Below are positions 44,281 to 52,855 of a stretch of DNA of 64,000 nucleotides, piece by piece. Below the pieces are notes generated by a model that did no database searches, was not told the origin of the DNA, and was given only the letters and a program-made list of their open reading frames with translations. Source of the DNA: Brevundimonas intermedia (GTDB lineage: Bacteria > Pseudomonadota > Alphaproteobacteria > Caulobacterales > Caulobacteraceae). The translations under genes were made by a program, and so were the position numbers. Location of the stretch: assembly GCF_004614235.1 (NCBI RefSeq), contig NZ_SPVH01000004.1, positions 1 through 64,000 on the forward strand. The letters run 5' to 3'. Position 1 is the first letter of the stretch. Each line of letters begins with the position of its first letter.

Positions 44281-46070
44281 GTTTTCGCCGACATCACGTC
44301 GGAGATGGTGGTCAGCAGCACCTTGAAATCGATGGGCTTGCTGACCACCGCATCCATGCCCGCCGCCAGATAGGCCTCGACCTGCTCCACCATCGCATTG
44401 GCGGTCAGGGCGATGATCGGCGTCCGCGCCCGCGCCTCGTCGGCCTCGCGTTTGCGAATGATCTTCGTCGCCGTCGGCCCGTCCATGTTCGGCATCTGCA
44501 CGTCCATCAGGATCAGGTCCCAGACGCGCGCTTGCGTCGCCTTCACCGCCTCAAGGCCGTCATCGACGATCTCGACCTTCATCCCGACCTGGCCCAGCAG
44601 GCCGCGGATCACCTGCTGATTGACCGGATGGTCCTCGGCGACCAGCACCCGCAGCGCGGTCTGCGGCGGGGCGTCCAGCGCATCCTCGCCGACCTGCACA
44701 GGCTCCACCCGCTTCAGCGGCAGGGTGACGACGAAGGTCGCCCCCTCGCCCGCCTCGCTCTCGACCTCGATCCGGCCGCCCAGCAGATCCACCAGCGCAG
44801 CCACGATCGACAGCCCCAGCCCCGCCCCGTCGCGGCGATCGACCGCCGCCGCCTCGATCTGGGCGAAGCGCGTGAACAGATGTTCGATCTGGTCGGCCGG
44901 TATGCCCCGCCCGGTGTCCGAGACCCGCAACACCACACCGGCGTCCGTGCGCGCGACATCCAGCGTCACCTCGCCCTCGGCCGTGAACTTGATGGCGTTG
45001 GACAGCAGGTTGAACAGAATCTGGCGCAACCGCACCGGATCGGCGCTGACCCAGTCCAGACCCGCCGAGCGCACGTGGAAGGCCAGTCCCTTGCTGTCCG
45101 CCAGCGGCCTCAGCGTCTCGGTCACCTCATGGATCAGGACGTCGGCATCGATGGCCTGATCCACGATCTCCAGCCGCCCTTCCTCGATCCGCGACAGGTC
45201 CAGAATCTGGTTGATCAGGTCCAGCAGGGTGTGGGCCGACCGGTCCAGGATCTCCAGCCGCCGCTTCTGCCGGTCCTCCAACCCATCGCCGGCCATGATC
45301 TGCGCCATGCCGATGACGCCGTTCAGGGGGGTGCGGATCTCGTGGCTCATATTGGCCAGGAAGCGGGACTTGGCGGCGTTGGCCTCGTCCGCCTCCCGCC
45401 GCGCATCCTGGGCCGCGTCGCGGTCCAGAAGCGCCGCTGCATGCGCCGCCTTGACCTCGGCCAGCAGGCCCTTGTTGCGTTGATCGGCCGCGAACAGATC
45501 GCACCACAGGGCGTGCATGGCCCGCGAGATGATGACCAGGATGATCGCCAGCATGACGAAGGCGGCCGCGACCGCCAGCCCGTGCGGCCCCAGCAACGCC
45601 GGATAGATCACCACCAGCACGGCGACGCCGATCGGCGCCGCCGCCAGGCCCAGCAGCCTCGGCGCCGCGCTGAACTGGACGAAGGCCACGCCGATCGACC
45701 AAACCTGGATCAGGATGACCACGAGCCGGACATCGGGGGTCGGGCTCGACAGCCAGGCGATCATGGGGCCCGACACCCCCAGGGCGAACCTCGTCGTCAC
45801 GATCGTCATCAGCACCGGGGGCCAGCCGGACGCCGGGGCCTCTTCGCGCTGGTAGCGTTTCACCCGTCTCTGCGCCCAGGCGTCGAAGCCCATGCCGACG
45901 GCGGCGAATCCCAACCCCAGCCAGGGCTGCCCCAGGGCTGCCAGGATCAGCCCCGCCGCCGCCCAACTGCCGTAGAGCACGGCCGGCGGAGTAACCATAT
46001 TCTCCAGGACGAAGGCCCAGACCGCGATTTTTTCGTCGGAGACAGAAGTCGCTTTCGCTCGTCTCGGCAC
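44277..46070 (-). CDS. Hybrid sensor histidine kinase with receiver domain
   Basis: A 597-residue membrane-bound hybrid kinase. The first 190 residues hold five or six hydrophobic helices with no periplasmic sensing domain of note. A coiled coil (LLDRDAAQDARREADEANAA) leads to the HisKA box FLANMSHEIRTPLNGVIG, then the ATPase domain (N box LLSNAIKF, G boxes DTGRGIPADQ and GAGLGLSIVAALV), and a C-terminal receiver with the phosphoacceptor Asp in DLILMDVQMPNMDG and Lys in VVSKPID. No HPt domain is fused, so it must signal through a separate phosphotransferase. The start is uncertain: GTG 46070 follows GAGGA closely, while the frame stays open to 46169. Confidence 0.88.
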   Translation of the reverse strand: MPRRAKATSVSDEKIAVWAFVLENMVTPPAVLYGSWAAAGLILAALGQPWLGLGFAAVGMGFDAWAQRRVKRYQREEAPASGWPPVLMTIVTTRFALGVSGPMIAWLSSPTPDVRLVVILIQVWSIGVAFVQFSAAPRLLGLAAAPIGVAVLVVIYPALLGPHGLAVAAAFVMLAIILVIISRAMHALWCDLFAADQRNKGLLAEVKAAHAAALLDRDAAQDARREADEANAAKSRFLANMSHEIRTPLNGVIGMAQIMAGDGLEDRQKRRLEILDRSAHTLLDLINQILDLSRIEEGRLEIVDQAIDADVLIHEVTETLRPLADSKGLAFHVRSAGLDWVSADPVRLRQILFNLLSNAIKFTAEGEVTLDVARTDAGVVLRVSDTGRGIPADQIEHLFTRFAQIEAAAVDRRDGAGLGLSIVAALVDLLGGRIEVESEAGEGATFVVTLPLKRVEPVQVGEDALDAPPQTALRVLVAEDHPVNQQVIRGLLGQVGMKVEIVDDGLEAVKATQARVWDLILMDVQMPNMDGPTATKIIRKREADEARARTPIIALTANAMVEQVEAYLAAGMDAVVSKPIDFKVLLTTISDVMSAKT

Positions 46071-46247
46071 GCGTCCTCGGCATGGGGTGGCCGCTGGAAT
46101 GCGGCATTCGGCGAATAGATCGCCGTCATGAACTTGTCCACCAACGACCTGGCCGACGATGCGGTTCATTACATCTCGGTAAGGTGCAAGTCGGCCAATC
46201 GCTGATACGGTCGGCCCCGCCCGGCGTTCCGGGCCTGGGAGCCCCGC

Positions 46248-49112
46248 ATGAAATTCCGCCTGACCGCCACACTCAAAGTCGGGGCAGCCGCCTCGGCCCT
46301 GATGCTGGGCCTCGCCGCCCCCGCCTTCGCAGAGGGCGCCGCCGCCCCCGCCGCCGCCGTCCAGGCGCCCCAGGGCGTCACCGTCCCGCCGCTGGGCTTC
46401 GCCAAACGCGTCCTGCCGAACGGGCTTGAAGTCTACACCTCGCGCGACGCCGACACGTCCAACGTCACGGTCCAGGTCTGGTACAAGGTCGGCTCAAAGG
46501 ACGATCCGGCGGGCCGGTCGGGCTTCGCCCACCTGTTCGAACATCTGATGTTCAAGTCCACCAGGAACCTGCCGCCCGAGACCTTCGACCGGCTGACCGA
46601 GGATGTGGGCGGCTCCAACAACGCCTTCACCGCCGACGACACCACCGCCTATTTCGAAACCGTGCCCGCCAACCACCTGGAGCGGATGCTGTTCGCCGAG
46701 GCCGACCGCATGGGCTCGCTGGTCGTGGACGAGCCGACCTTCGTCGCCGAGCGCGACGTGGTGAAGGAGGAATACCGCCAGCGTATCCTGGCCAACCCCT
46801 ATGGCCGCCTGTTCGGCCTGTTCGTGCCCGAGACCATCTATCAGGAAAGCCCCTATCGCCGCCCCGGCATCGGCTCGATCGAGGAGCTTGAGGCCTCGTC
46901 GCTGGAGGACGTGCGCCGCTTCCACGCCACCTACTACCGGCCCGACGCTGCCTATCTGATCGTGGCGGGCAACTTCGACCAGGCCCAGCTGGACCGCTGG
47001 ATCGACCAGTATTTCGGCCCGCTGAAGAACCCGACCACGCCGATCCCGGTCAACAATGTGGTCGAGCCCGAGCCGACAGGCCCGCGCAACGTCACCTATT
47101 ATGCGCCGAACGTGCCGCTGCCGGCCGCCGTCGTCGCCTGGCCGACCGTCAAATACGCCGACGCCGACCGCGCCGCCCTGACCGTGCTGGACGGCATCCT
47201 GTCCACCGGCGAGTCGAGCCGCCTCTATCGCTCGCTGGTCTATGACAAGCAGATCGCCGCCCAGATCGGCTCGACCCCCGACTTCTCGCAACAGGCCGGC
47301 AACCTGTCGGCCCTGGCCATCATGGCCCAGGGCCATACGGCCGAGGAGGGCGTCGCCGCCCTGAACGAAGAAATCGCCAAGCTGCGCGACGCCCCCGTCA
47401 CCGCCGAGGAACTGTCCGAAGCCAAGAACGAGATCGTCGCCGATGCGCTGCGCAGCCGCGAGACGGTGGACGACCGCGCGACCGCCCTCGGTTTCGCCCT
47501 GATCAACACCGGCTCGGCCGCCGCCGCCGACGACGAGGTCGCCCAGATCCAGGCCGTCACCGTCGCCGACGTCCAGCGCGTGGCCCGCAAATATCTGACG
47601 CCGCAACGCCAGTCGACGATCACCTTCCTGACCGCCGACGACCAGAACCCCGCCTCGGTCCAGAAGATGAATGTCGGCGCCCCCGTCACCGTCGCCGACC
47701 TGGCGCCGGCCGGTCCGCCCGCCGTCCTCCTGCCCGAGGCCGAGCGCACCCCCCTGCCCCAACCGGGCGCAGAGGTCGCGCCCGTGACGCCCGCCGTCGC
47801 GGACTTCCGCCTGGACAACGGCCTGCGGGTCCTGGTCGCCCCGACCGACGGCGTGCCGCTGGTCTCGGCCCGCCTCAGCTTCGACGCCGGCTCGTCCGAC
47901 GATCCGACGGGCAAGGCCGGCATCGCCGCCATGACCGCCGCCCTGCTGACGCAAGGCACCAAGACCAAGACCGCCCCCGAAATCGCCACCCAGATCGAGC
48001 AGCTGGGCGCTTCGATCGGCGCCGGGGCAGGCGTGGACTTCTCCAACGTCTACGCCAACGCCCCGTCCAACGCCTTCCCTGCGACCGTCGCCCTGATGGC
48101 CGACCTGGTGAAGAACCCGACCTTCGCCGGCGAGGAACTTGAGCGTCAGCAGGCCCAGACCCTGGATGGCCTGCGCGTCGCCCTCAGCCAGCCGGCCGCC
48201 ATCGCCGGCATGACCGTGGGCCGCGTCATCTATGGCGACGCCCCCTATGGCGCGACTATCACGCAACAGACGGTGCCGACCATCACCCCGGCCGACGTCG
48301 CCGCATTCCACGCCGCCCGCTATCGGCCGTCGGACGCGACCCTGGTCTTCTCGGGCGACATCACGCCTGACGCCGCCCGCGCCCTGGCGCAACAGGCGTT
48401 CGGCGACTGGAACCCGGCCGGCGCCGCGCCCGCCGCCACCGCCAACCCCGCCGGTGAGGCCCTAGCGCCCCGCATCGTCGTGGTGAACCAGCCCGGCGCG
48501 GGCCAGGCCGCCGTGGTCGCCGCCGTTCGCGGCGTCTCGCGCACCGACGCCGACTTCTTCCCGCTGACGGTCGGCAACACCCTGCTGGGCGGCGGCTTCT
48601 CGTCGCGGCTGAACCAGGAAATCCGCATCAAGCGCGGCCTGTCCTACGGCGCCTCGTCGTCGCTGGGCGTGCGGGCGGATGCGGGCCTGTTCACCGCCTC
48701 GACCCAGACCAAGAACGAGACCGCCGACGAGGTCGCCTACCTGATCCTGGCCGAGATCGCCAAACTGGGCGCCGAGACCCCGAGCCAGGCCGACCTGGCC
48801 CCGCGCCGCGCCACCCTGATCGGCGGCTTCGGCCGCTCTCTGGAGACGGTGGACGGCCTGGGGACGCTGGTCGCCAACCTGGCGCTCTATGATCTGCCGA
48901 TGAGCGATCTCGCCGACTACGCCGGCCGGGTCCGCGCCGTGACCCCCGAACAGGTCCAGGCCGCCTTCGCCGAACACCTGCCGGTCAATCGCGCCAGCCT
49001 GGTCATCGTCGGCGACGGCTCGCTGTTCCTCGACGCCCTGCGCGCCAAACATCCGAACCTCGAAGTCATCGAGGCCGGGGCCCTGAACCTGAACAACGGC
49101 GCGCTGAAGTAA
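46248..49112 (+). CDS. M16-family zinc protease, two-domain periplasmic type
   Basis: A 954-residue pitrilysin/insulinase-family peptidase. The signal peptide ends at APAFA. The first half carries the inverted zinc motif HLFEH (residues 95-99) with the distal Glu in AERDVVKEEYRQR, and the second half is the inactive M16 repeat (DFRLDNGLRVLVAPTDGVPL, FDAGSSDDPTGKAGIAAMTA without HxxEH), followed by GGGFSSRLNQEIRIKRGLSY. This is the fused form found in many proteobacteria, likely degrading peptides in the periplasm. It is transcribed alone, divergent from the histidine kinase. Confidence 0.92.
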   Translation: MKFRLTATLKVGAAASALMLGLAAPAFAEGAAAPAAAVQAPQGVTVPPLGFAKRVLPNGLEVYTSRDADTSNVTVQVWYKVGSKDDPAGRSGFAHLFEHLMFKSTRNLPPETFDRLTEDVGGSNNAFTADDTTAYFETVPANHLERMLFAEADRMGSLVVDEPTFVAERDVVKEEYRQRILANPYGRLFGLFVPETIYQESPYRRPGIGSIEELEASSLEDVRRFHATYYRPDAAYLIVAGNFDQAQLDRWIDQYFGPLKNPTTPIPVNNVVEPEPTGPRNVTYYAPNVPLPAAVVAWPTVKYADADRAALTVLDGILSTGESSRLYRSLVYDKQIAAQIGSTPDFSQQAGNLSALAIMAQGHTAEEGVAALNEEIAKLRDAPVTAEELSEAKNEIVADALRSRETVDDRATALGFALINTGSAAAADDEVAQIQAVTVADVQRVARKYLTPQRQSTITFLTADDQNPASVQKMNVGAPVTVADLAPAGPPAVLLPEAERTPLPQPGAEVAPVTPAVADFRLDNGLRVLVAPTDGVPLVSARLSFDAGSSDDPTGKAGIAAMTAALLTQGTKTKTAPEIATQIEQLGASIGAGAGVDFSNVYANAPSNAFPATVALMADLVKNPTFAGEELERQQAQTLDGLRVALSQPAAIAGMTVGRVIYGDAPYGATITQQTVPTITPADVAAFHAARYRPSDATLVFSGDITPDAARALAQQAFGDWNPAGAAPAATANPAGEALAPRIVVVNQPGAGQAAVVAAVRGVSRTDADFFPLTVGNTLLGGGFSSRLNQEIRIKRGLSYGASSSLGVRADAGLFTASTQTKNETADEVAYLILAEIAKLGAETPSQADLAPRRATLIGGFGRSLETVDGLGTLVANLALYDLPMSDLADYAGRVRAVTPEQVQAAFAEHLPVNRASLVIVGDGSLFLDALRAKHPNLEVIEAGALNLNNGALK

Positions 49113-49128
49113 GGGCCGCACAAACCCC

Positions 49129-49290
49129 TCTCCCTCCCCGTTCCGGGGAGGGTGGTCGCGCAGCGACCGGGTGGGGGCGGCCCGGCAAGGCCGCATTCCC
49201 TAAAAGCCAGACAGGGTCTGTGAACGGTCGCCCTGCCGCCCCCACCCGACCTCGCTCCGCTCGGCCACCCTCCCCCGCTGGGGGAGGGAG
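49129..49290. repeat. Paired REP-like elements in inverted orientation
   Basis: The left element CCCTCCCC-GTTC-CGGGGAGGG, followed by TGGTCGCGCAGCGACC and GGTGGGGGCGGC, is mirrored from about 49234 by GCCGCCCCCACCCGAC, CTCGCTCCGCTCGG and CCACCCTCCCCC-GCT-GGGGGAGGG. About 50 unrelated bases lie between. Such pairs of GC-rich hairpins (BIME-like) are typical intergenic repeats; they also end the M16 protease transcript region. Confidence 0.75.
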
Positions 49291-49440
49291 ATGCGCCGGC
49301 TCATATTCGCCAGCCATCGTACTTCGGCCGGCGCCGCCCAATCTTTTCAATACCTTGAAGACCCGCAGCGTCTTTCACCCATACGCGGTCCCGACCGGGG
49401 TTATGATCCATCCCCCGGTCTTTGACATCGCGATCCCGCC

Positions 49441-49615
49441 GACTTGGACTCGTTGGACGACTTGGACTGTTTTTTTCGCAGTCCAACTTCGAGTCCAACT
49501 CGCCTTCAAATTGCACAGCGCAATTCGAGTGCAACTTTTTCTTTCAACGATTACAGTTTCTTGACGAAGAATTGCACTTCGTTGCACTGCTTTTCGCCGA
49601 GTGCAATTTCGTCGC
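49441..49615. repeat. A+T-richer cluster of TTGGAC and TTGCAC repeats
   Basis: TTGGAC occurs at 49444, 49453 and 49462 (exact 9-base steps); its complement GTCCAA follows at 49481 and 49493. A second set, TTGCAC at 49511, 49572 and 49582, is matched by GTGCAA at 49529 and 49601. ATTGCACT (49571-49578) and AGTGCAAT (49600-49607) form an 8-pair stem. The stretch is clearly poorer in G+C than its surroundings and directly abuts the stop codon of the minus-strand protease. It may be a structured 3' region or small RNA; no protein is supported. Confidence 0.5.
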
Positions 49616-50446
49616 CTAGACCGACAGGCAGACCACCTGGGCCACGCGCAGATCGCGCCTCAGCTGGTTGGACACCCGGCCATAATCCTCGGTCGTCACG
49701 GCCTGGCCCCGCGCATCCTCGCCCGCCGTCTGTTCGCCCCGGATCGCCGGACCGAAGGTTTCGGGCGCCGTCGTATAGATCCGCCCCCGTCGCGGCGCCT
49801 CGGCGATGGTGACGCCTACGACCCGGCCTTCAGGGTCCAGCGCAGGCGCCCCCGACAGGCCCGACAGCGTGCCCTCCAGCCCATTGGTGCGCCCGACCTC
49901 GGCCCAGGCCAGGACCGGCTCGTCGCGCGCCCCGCGTCCGAACACCTTCAGCGTCTCGCGGCCCAAGAGGCGCGACGTGACCTCGCCCGGACGCCCTTGC
50001 GGGAAGCCGGGATGGAAGGCCCGCTGTCCCTTCCTCAACGGCGCTTCGGCCGCGACCGGCAAGGCGGGCGGCCCCCCGTCGGTGATCAGCAGGGCGATGT
50101 CCGCGCGGGGCGCCAGACGCACGTCGGCGGCGACGGCGCGGCCCTGGCCCACGACCAGCGCCGGCTTGCGACACCCCTCCACCACATGGCGCGCGGTGAT
50201 CCAGCGGCCCCGGCCGGCGATGGAGAAGGCGGTCCCTGACGAGGGCTTGAATGGGGCATCGCCCGCATCGACGGTCACGGCGGCGTCGAAGGGAGTGATC
50301 GGTCCCAGCAGCGGCCCTTCGGCCTCGGACACGGGCGCCGAGGCGGGCGGCGCATCCGCATTCTCGCGCCGCCCCAGCGACACCGCCAGAAACACGGCCG
50401 CCACCGCTCCGTAGATGGCCCAGTCGGGCAGGCGGGGAAATTGCAT
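49616..50446 (-). CDS. Trypsin-like serine protease, membrane-anchored
   Basis: A 276-residue protein with one N-terminal membrane helix (WAIYGAVAAVFLAVSLG), a Pro/Ala-rich linker and a chymotrypsin-like domain. The catalytic residues are visible: His in RWITARHVVEGC, Asp in PRADIALLI and Ser in SGLSGAPALDPEG. There is no PDZ domain. The site reads GLSGAP rather than GNSGGP, a variant often seen in such anchored proteases. It lies 12 bases after the DUF350 gene on the same strand and is probably co-transcribed. The substrate is unknown. Confidence 0.82.
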   Translation of the reverse strand: MQFPRLPDWAIYGAVAAVFLAVSLGRRENADAPPASAPVSEAEGPLLGPITPFDAAVTVDAGDAPFKPSSGTAFSIAGRGRWITARHVVEGCRKPALVVGQGRAVAADVRLAPRADIALLITDGGPPALPVAAEAPLRKGQRAFHPGFPQGRPGEVTSRLLGRETLKVFGRGARDEPVLAWAEVGRTNGLEGTLSGLSGAPALDPEGRVVGVTIAEAPRRGRIYTTAPETFGPAIRGEQTAGEDARGQAVTTEDYGRVSNQLRRDLRVAQVVCLSV

Positions 50447-50458
50447 GACCCCGGCCGA

Positions 50459-50899
50459 TCAGCCGGTGAGCGCAGCGGACAGGATCACGGCCGTCGCCAG
50501 CTTGGCGCCCAGCAGCACCACCGCCGCCGAAATCTCGCCATGCCTGATCCGCTCGGGCAAGCCCGTCAGCAGCAGATCCACCACCCGGAAGGCCAGAAGT
50601 TGCAGCACCACCGTCGCCACGCCCCAGATGGCGATGTCGCGCACCGACGTCGAGACCGACAGGGACACCGCCAGCGGAATGGCCAGCCCCACCAGGATAC
50701 CTGAAAAGGCGATGGCGGCGGCCGTATTGCCCTGACGGATCAGGGCCACCTCCTTCCACGGCGTCAGCAGGGCATAGACCGTCGCCCCCGCCGCAAGCAG
50801 CAGAAGGGTGACGATCAGGTGCATGACCATGACCGGGAAGCCCGAGGCGAAAGCCTGCACCTCGGCGCTGGAAAGGACGTTCGACAGAGACGGGTCCAT
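50459..50899 (-). CDS. DUF350 family membrane protein
   Basis: A 146-residue protein with four hydrophobic helices: PVMVMHLIVTLLLLAAGATVY, AIAFSGILVGLAIPLAVSL, IAIWGVATVVLQLLAFRVVD and AAVVLLGAKLATAVILSAAL. The pattern NTAAAIAFSGILVGLAIPL is the DUF350 signature. Members occur beside glutathionylspermidine synthase-like genes or proteases; the function is unknown. It is the first gene of a two-gene unit with the trypsin-like protease. Confidence 0.82.
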   Translation of the reverse strand: MDPSLSNVLSSAEVQAFASGFPVMVMHLIVTLLLLAAGATVYALLTPWKEVALIRQGNTAAAIAFSGILVGLAIPLAVSLSVSTSVRDIAIWGVATVVLQLLAFRVVDLLLTGLPERIRHGEISAAVVLLGAKLATAVILSAALTG

Positions 50900-50984
50900 A
50901 CCCAGACGCCTTGCCCGATTGTCGCCCCAATCCGCAAGCGCGGCCGGGACACAGTGCGTGACATTATGTGTCGGAAGAACAGCA

Positions 50985-51135
50985 GTCTCCTCCCTATCGC
51001 GCAGCGATGGGGAGGTGGCTCGAAGCGAAGCGGAGACACGGAGGGGCTCTTCACCACATCACAGGGGCCTGTGGGACTTCAACAATCCCTCCACCACGCT
51101 ACGCGCGGTCCCCCTCCCCACGATGCGGGGAGGAT
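50985..51135. repeat. REP-like repeat pair before rlmN
   Basis: CTCCTCCCTATCGCGCAGCG-ATGGGGAGGTGGC (about 50989-51021) and, inverted, CCCTCCACCACGCTACGCGC plus CCCTCCCCACGATGCGGGGAGG (about 51089-51134) flank about 65 bases of spacer. These are the same family of GC-rich hairpins as at 49129, with arms of 8-9 bases around short loops. They fill the 243-base gap between DUF350 and rlmN, and no gene is seen there. Confidence 0.6.
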
Positions 51136-51142
51136 AAACGGA

Positions 51143-52315
51143 TCAGGCCGCCTCAGCCCCCGCCGCCTGCTCCGCCTTCCTGAGCGTGCTGGCGCGGACC
51201 TTTTCGCTTTCGGACTTCAGCTGACCGCAGGCGGCCAGGATGTCGCGGCCGCGGGGGGTGCGGATAGGCGAGGCGTAGCCGGCCTTGTTCAGGATGGCGG
51301 CGAACCGCTCTATCGTCTTCCAGTCCGAGCATTCGTATTCGACGCCCGGCCAGGGGTTGAACGGGATCAGGTTGATCTTGGCCGGGATGCCTTCGATCAG
51401 CTTCAGCAGGGCCCGCGCCTCTTCCGGACTGTCGTTGACGCCCTTCAGCATCACATATTCGAACGTCACCCGGCGCGCATTGGACAGGCCCGGATAGGCC
51501 CGGATGCCGGCCATCAGCTGTTCCAGCGGATATTTCTTGTTCAGCGGCACCAGGACGTCGCGCAAGGCGTCGTTGGTGGCGTGCAGGCTGATGGCCAGCA
51601 TGGCCGCCGTGCGCGTGCCCAGCGCGTCCAGTTGCGGCACGACGCCCGAGGTCGAGACGGTGATGCGGCGACGCGACAGGGCGATGCCCTCGTTGTCCGA
51701 GATGATGTCGATGGCGTCGGCGACATGGTCCAGATTGTAGAGCGGCTCGCCCATGCCCATGAAGACGATGTTGGACAGGCGACGGTCTTCTTTCGGAGAC
51801 GGCCATTCGTCCAGGTCGTCGCGGGCCACCTGGACCTGGGCCACGATCTCGGCGGCGGTCAGGTTGCGGACCAGCTTCTGGGTGCCGGTGTGGCAGAAGG
51901 TGCAGTTCAGGGTGCAGCCGACCTGGCTGGACACGCAAAGCGCCCCGGCCCGGCCCACGTCGGGGATATAGACGGTCTCGATCTCGATGCCGGGCGCCGT
52001 GCGGATCAGCCATTTGCGGGTGCCGTCCTTCGACACCTGGCGTTCGACGATCTCGGGACGGGCCAGGGTGAAATGCTCGGCCAGTTTGGCCTGCATGTCC
52101 TTGGCGACGTTGCTCATGGCCGAAAACTCGGTCACGCCATAATGGTGGATCCAGCCCCACACCTGACTGGCGCGCATCTTGGCCTTTTCGGGCGGGCAGA
52201 CGTCGGCGTCGATCAGGGCCTGTCGCAGGCCCGCGCGCGTCAGACCGCTGAGGTTGACGGGGGCCTTGACGGCGGCGGCGTTCGAGACGCGCGAAAGGTC
52301 GAGCGTGATGCTCAA
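51143..52315 (-). CDS. rlmN: Dual-specificity RNA methyltransferase RlmN
   Basis: A 390-residue radical SAM enzyme that makes m2A2503 in 23S rRNA and m2A37 in some tRNAs. The radical SAM cluster is CTLNCTFC (C-x3-C-x2-C) in [33 protein letters not shown] and [20 protein letters not shown] are typical. The methyl-accepting Cys near the C-terminus is in ILAACGQL. The start is TTG 52315, which follows AGGATCG at 7 bases and gives the family N-terminus with [15 protein letters not shown] short tail rich in Ala and Glu ends the protein. It is followed by a DUF6356 gene upstream in the same orientation. Confidence 0.95.
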   Translation of the reverse strand: MSITLDLSRVSNAAAVKAPVNLSGLTRAGLRQALIDADVCPPEKAKMRASQVWGWIHHYGVTEFSAMSNVAKDMQAKLAEHFTLARPEIVERQVSKDGTRKWLIRTAPGIEIETVYIPDVGRAGALCVSSQVGCTLNCTFCHTGTQKLVRNLTAAEIVAQVQVARDDLDEWPSPKEDRRLSNIVFMGMGEPLYNLDHVADAIDIISDNEGIALSRRRITVSTSGVVPQLDALGTRTAAMLAISLHATNDALRDVLVPLNKKYPLEQLMAGIRAYPGLSNARRVTFEYVMLKGVNDSPEEARALLKLIEGIPAKINLIPFNPWPGVEYECSDWKTIERFAAILNKAGYASPIRTPRGRDILAACGQLKSESEKVRASTLRKAEQAAGAEAA

Positions 52316-52396
52316 GGCGGCGATCCTGCGTGAGGTTGACCCGACCTATATAGCACGGATCCCGGCGATTGCATGGCCGGGGCGGATTCGACGACT

Positions 52397-52696
52397 TTAG
52401 AGGCCGACGTCCCAGACGCCGGCGTCGCGCATCCGGGTCTCTCGCGCCTCTTCGGCCCGGCCGCCCATCTCGCCCGCCATGCCCCGGATCGCGGTCGAGA
52501 CGGTGGTCTTGTGCACGCCCGGCACGACCGCGTGGGCGAAGGCGGCGCCCGCCAGACGCAGCAGCTTGAAGCCGAAGGCGGCCGAGGCGGCCATATGTTC
52601 GAAATAGGTCTCGCCCACTTCGCGCGGATGATCGCGGAACAGCCGGGCGAAGGGCGTGAAGCCTGAACGGGCCCGGTCGATCGTCGTCTGGCTCAT
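52397..52696 (-). CDS. DUF6356 family small protein
   Basis: A 99-residue protein. Core features are FARLFRDHPREVGETYFEHM and AFGFKLLRLAGAAFAHAVVPG, followed by TTVSTAIRGMAGEMGGR. This is the DUF6356 pattern (capsule-associated name in some annotations; function unknown), common in Sphingomonadales and Caulobacterales. A hydrophobic stretch in the middle may be membrane-associated. ATG 52696 matches the family start; the frame stays open far upstream but that part is antisense to degQ. It lies 81 bases before rlmN. Confidence 0.82.
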   Translation of the reverse strand: MSQTTIDRARSGFTPFARLFRDHPREVGETYFEHMAASAAFGFKLLRLAGAAFAHAVVPGVHKTTVSTAIRGMAGEMGGRAEEARETRMRDAGVWDVGL

Positions 52697-52855
52697 GGCG
52701 CGGGCTCCCTGCTTCGGCGCCCTTATGGTCACGCCTGACGGCGCCGGACGCAACCCCTGTCGCGATCCGTTCATTCCGTCCGTCCATCGCCCATCAGGGC
52801 CATCGTCAGAAGCGAAAACTCGGGCTAGGGTCGTCGTTCGCTCAAGGGAATGCTC

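Noticed and set aside
44532-46118. A 528-codon open frame on the plus strand
   Set aside because: It is antisense to the clearly recognised hybrid histidine kinase.
46494-48392. A 632-codon open frame on the minus strand
   Set aside because: It is antisense to the M16 protease and is dominated by Gly, Arg, Asp and Val without a domain pattern.
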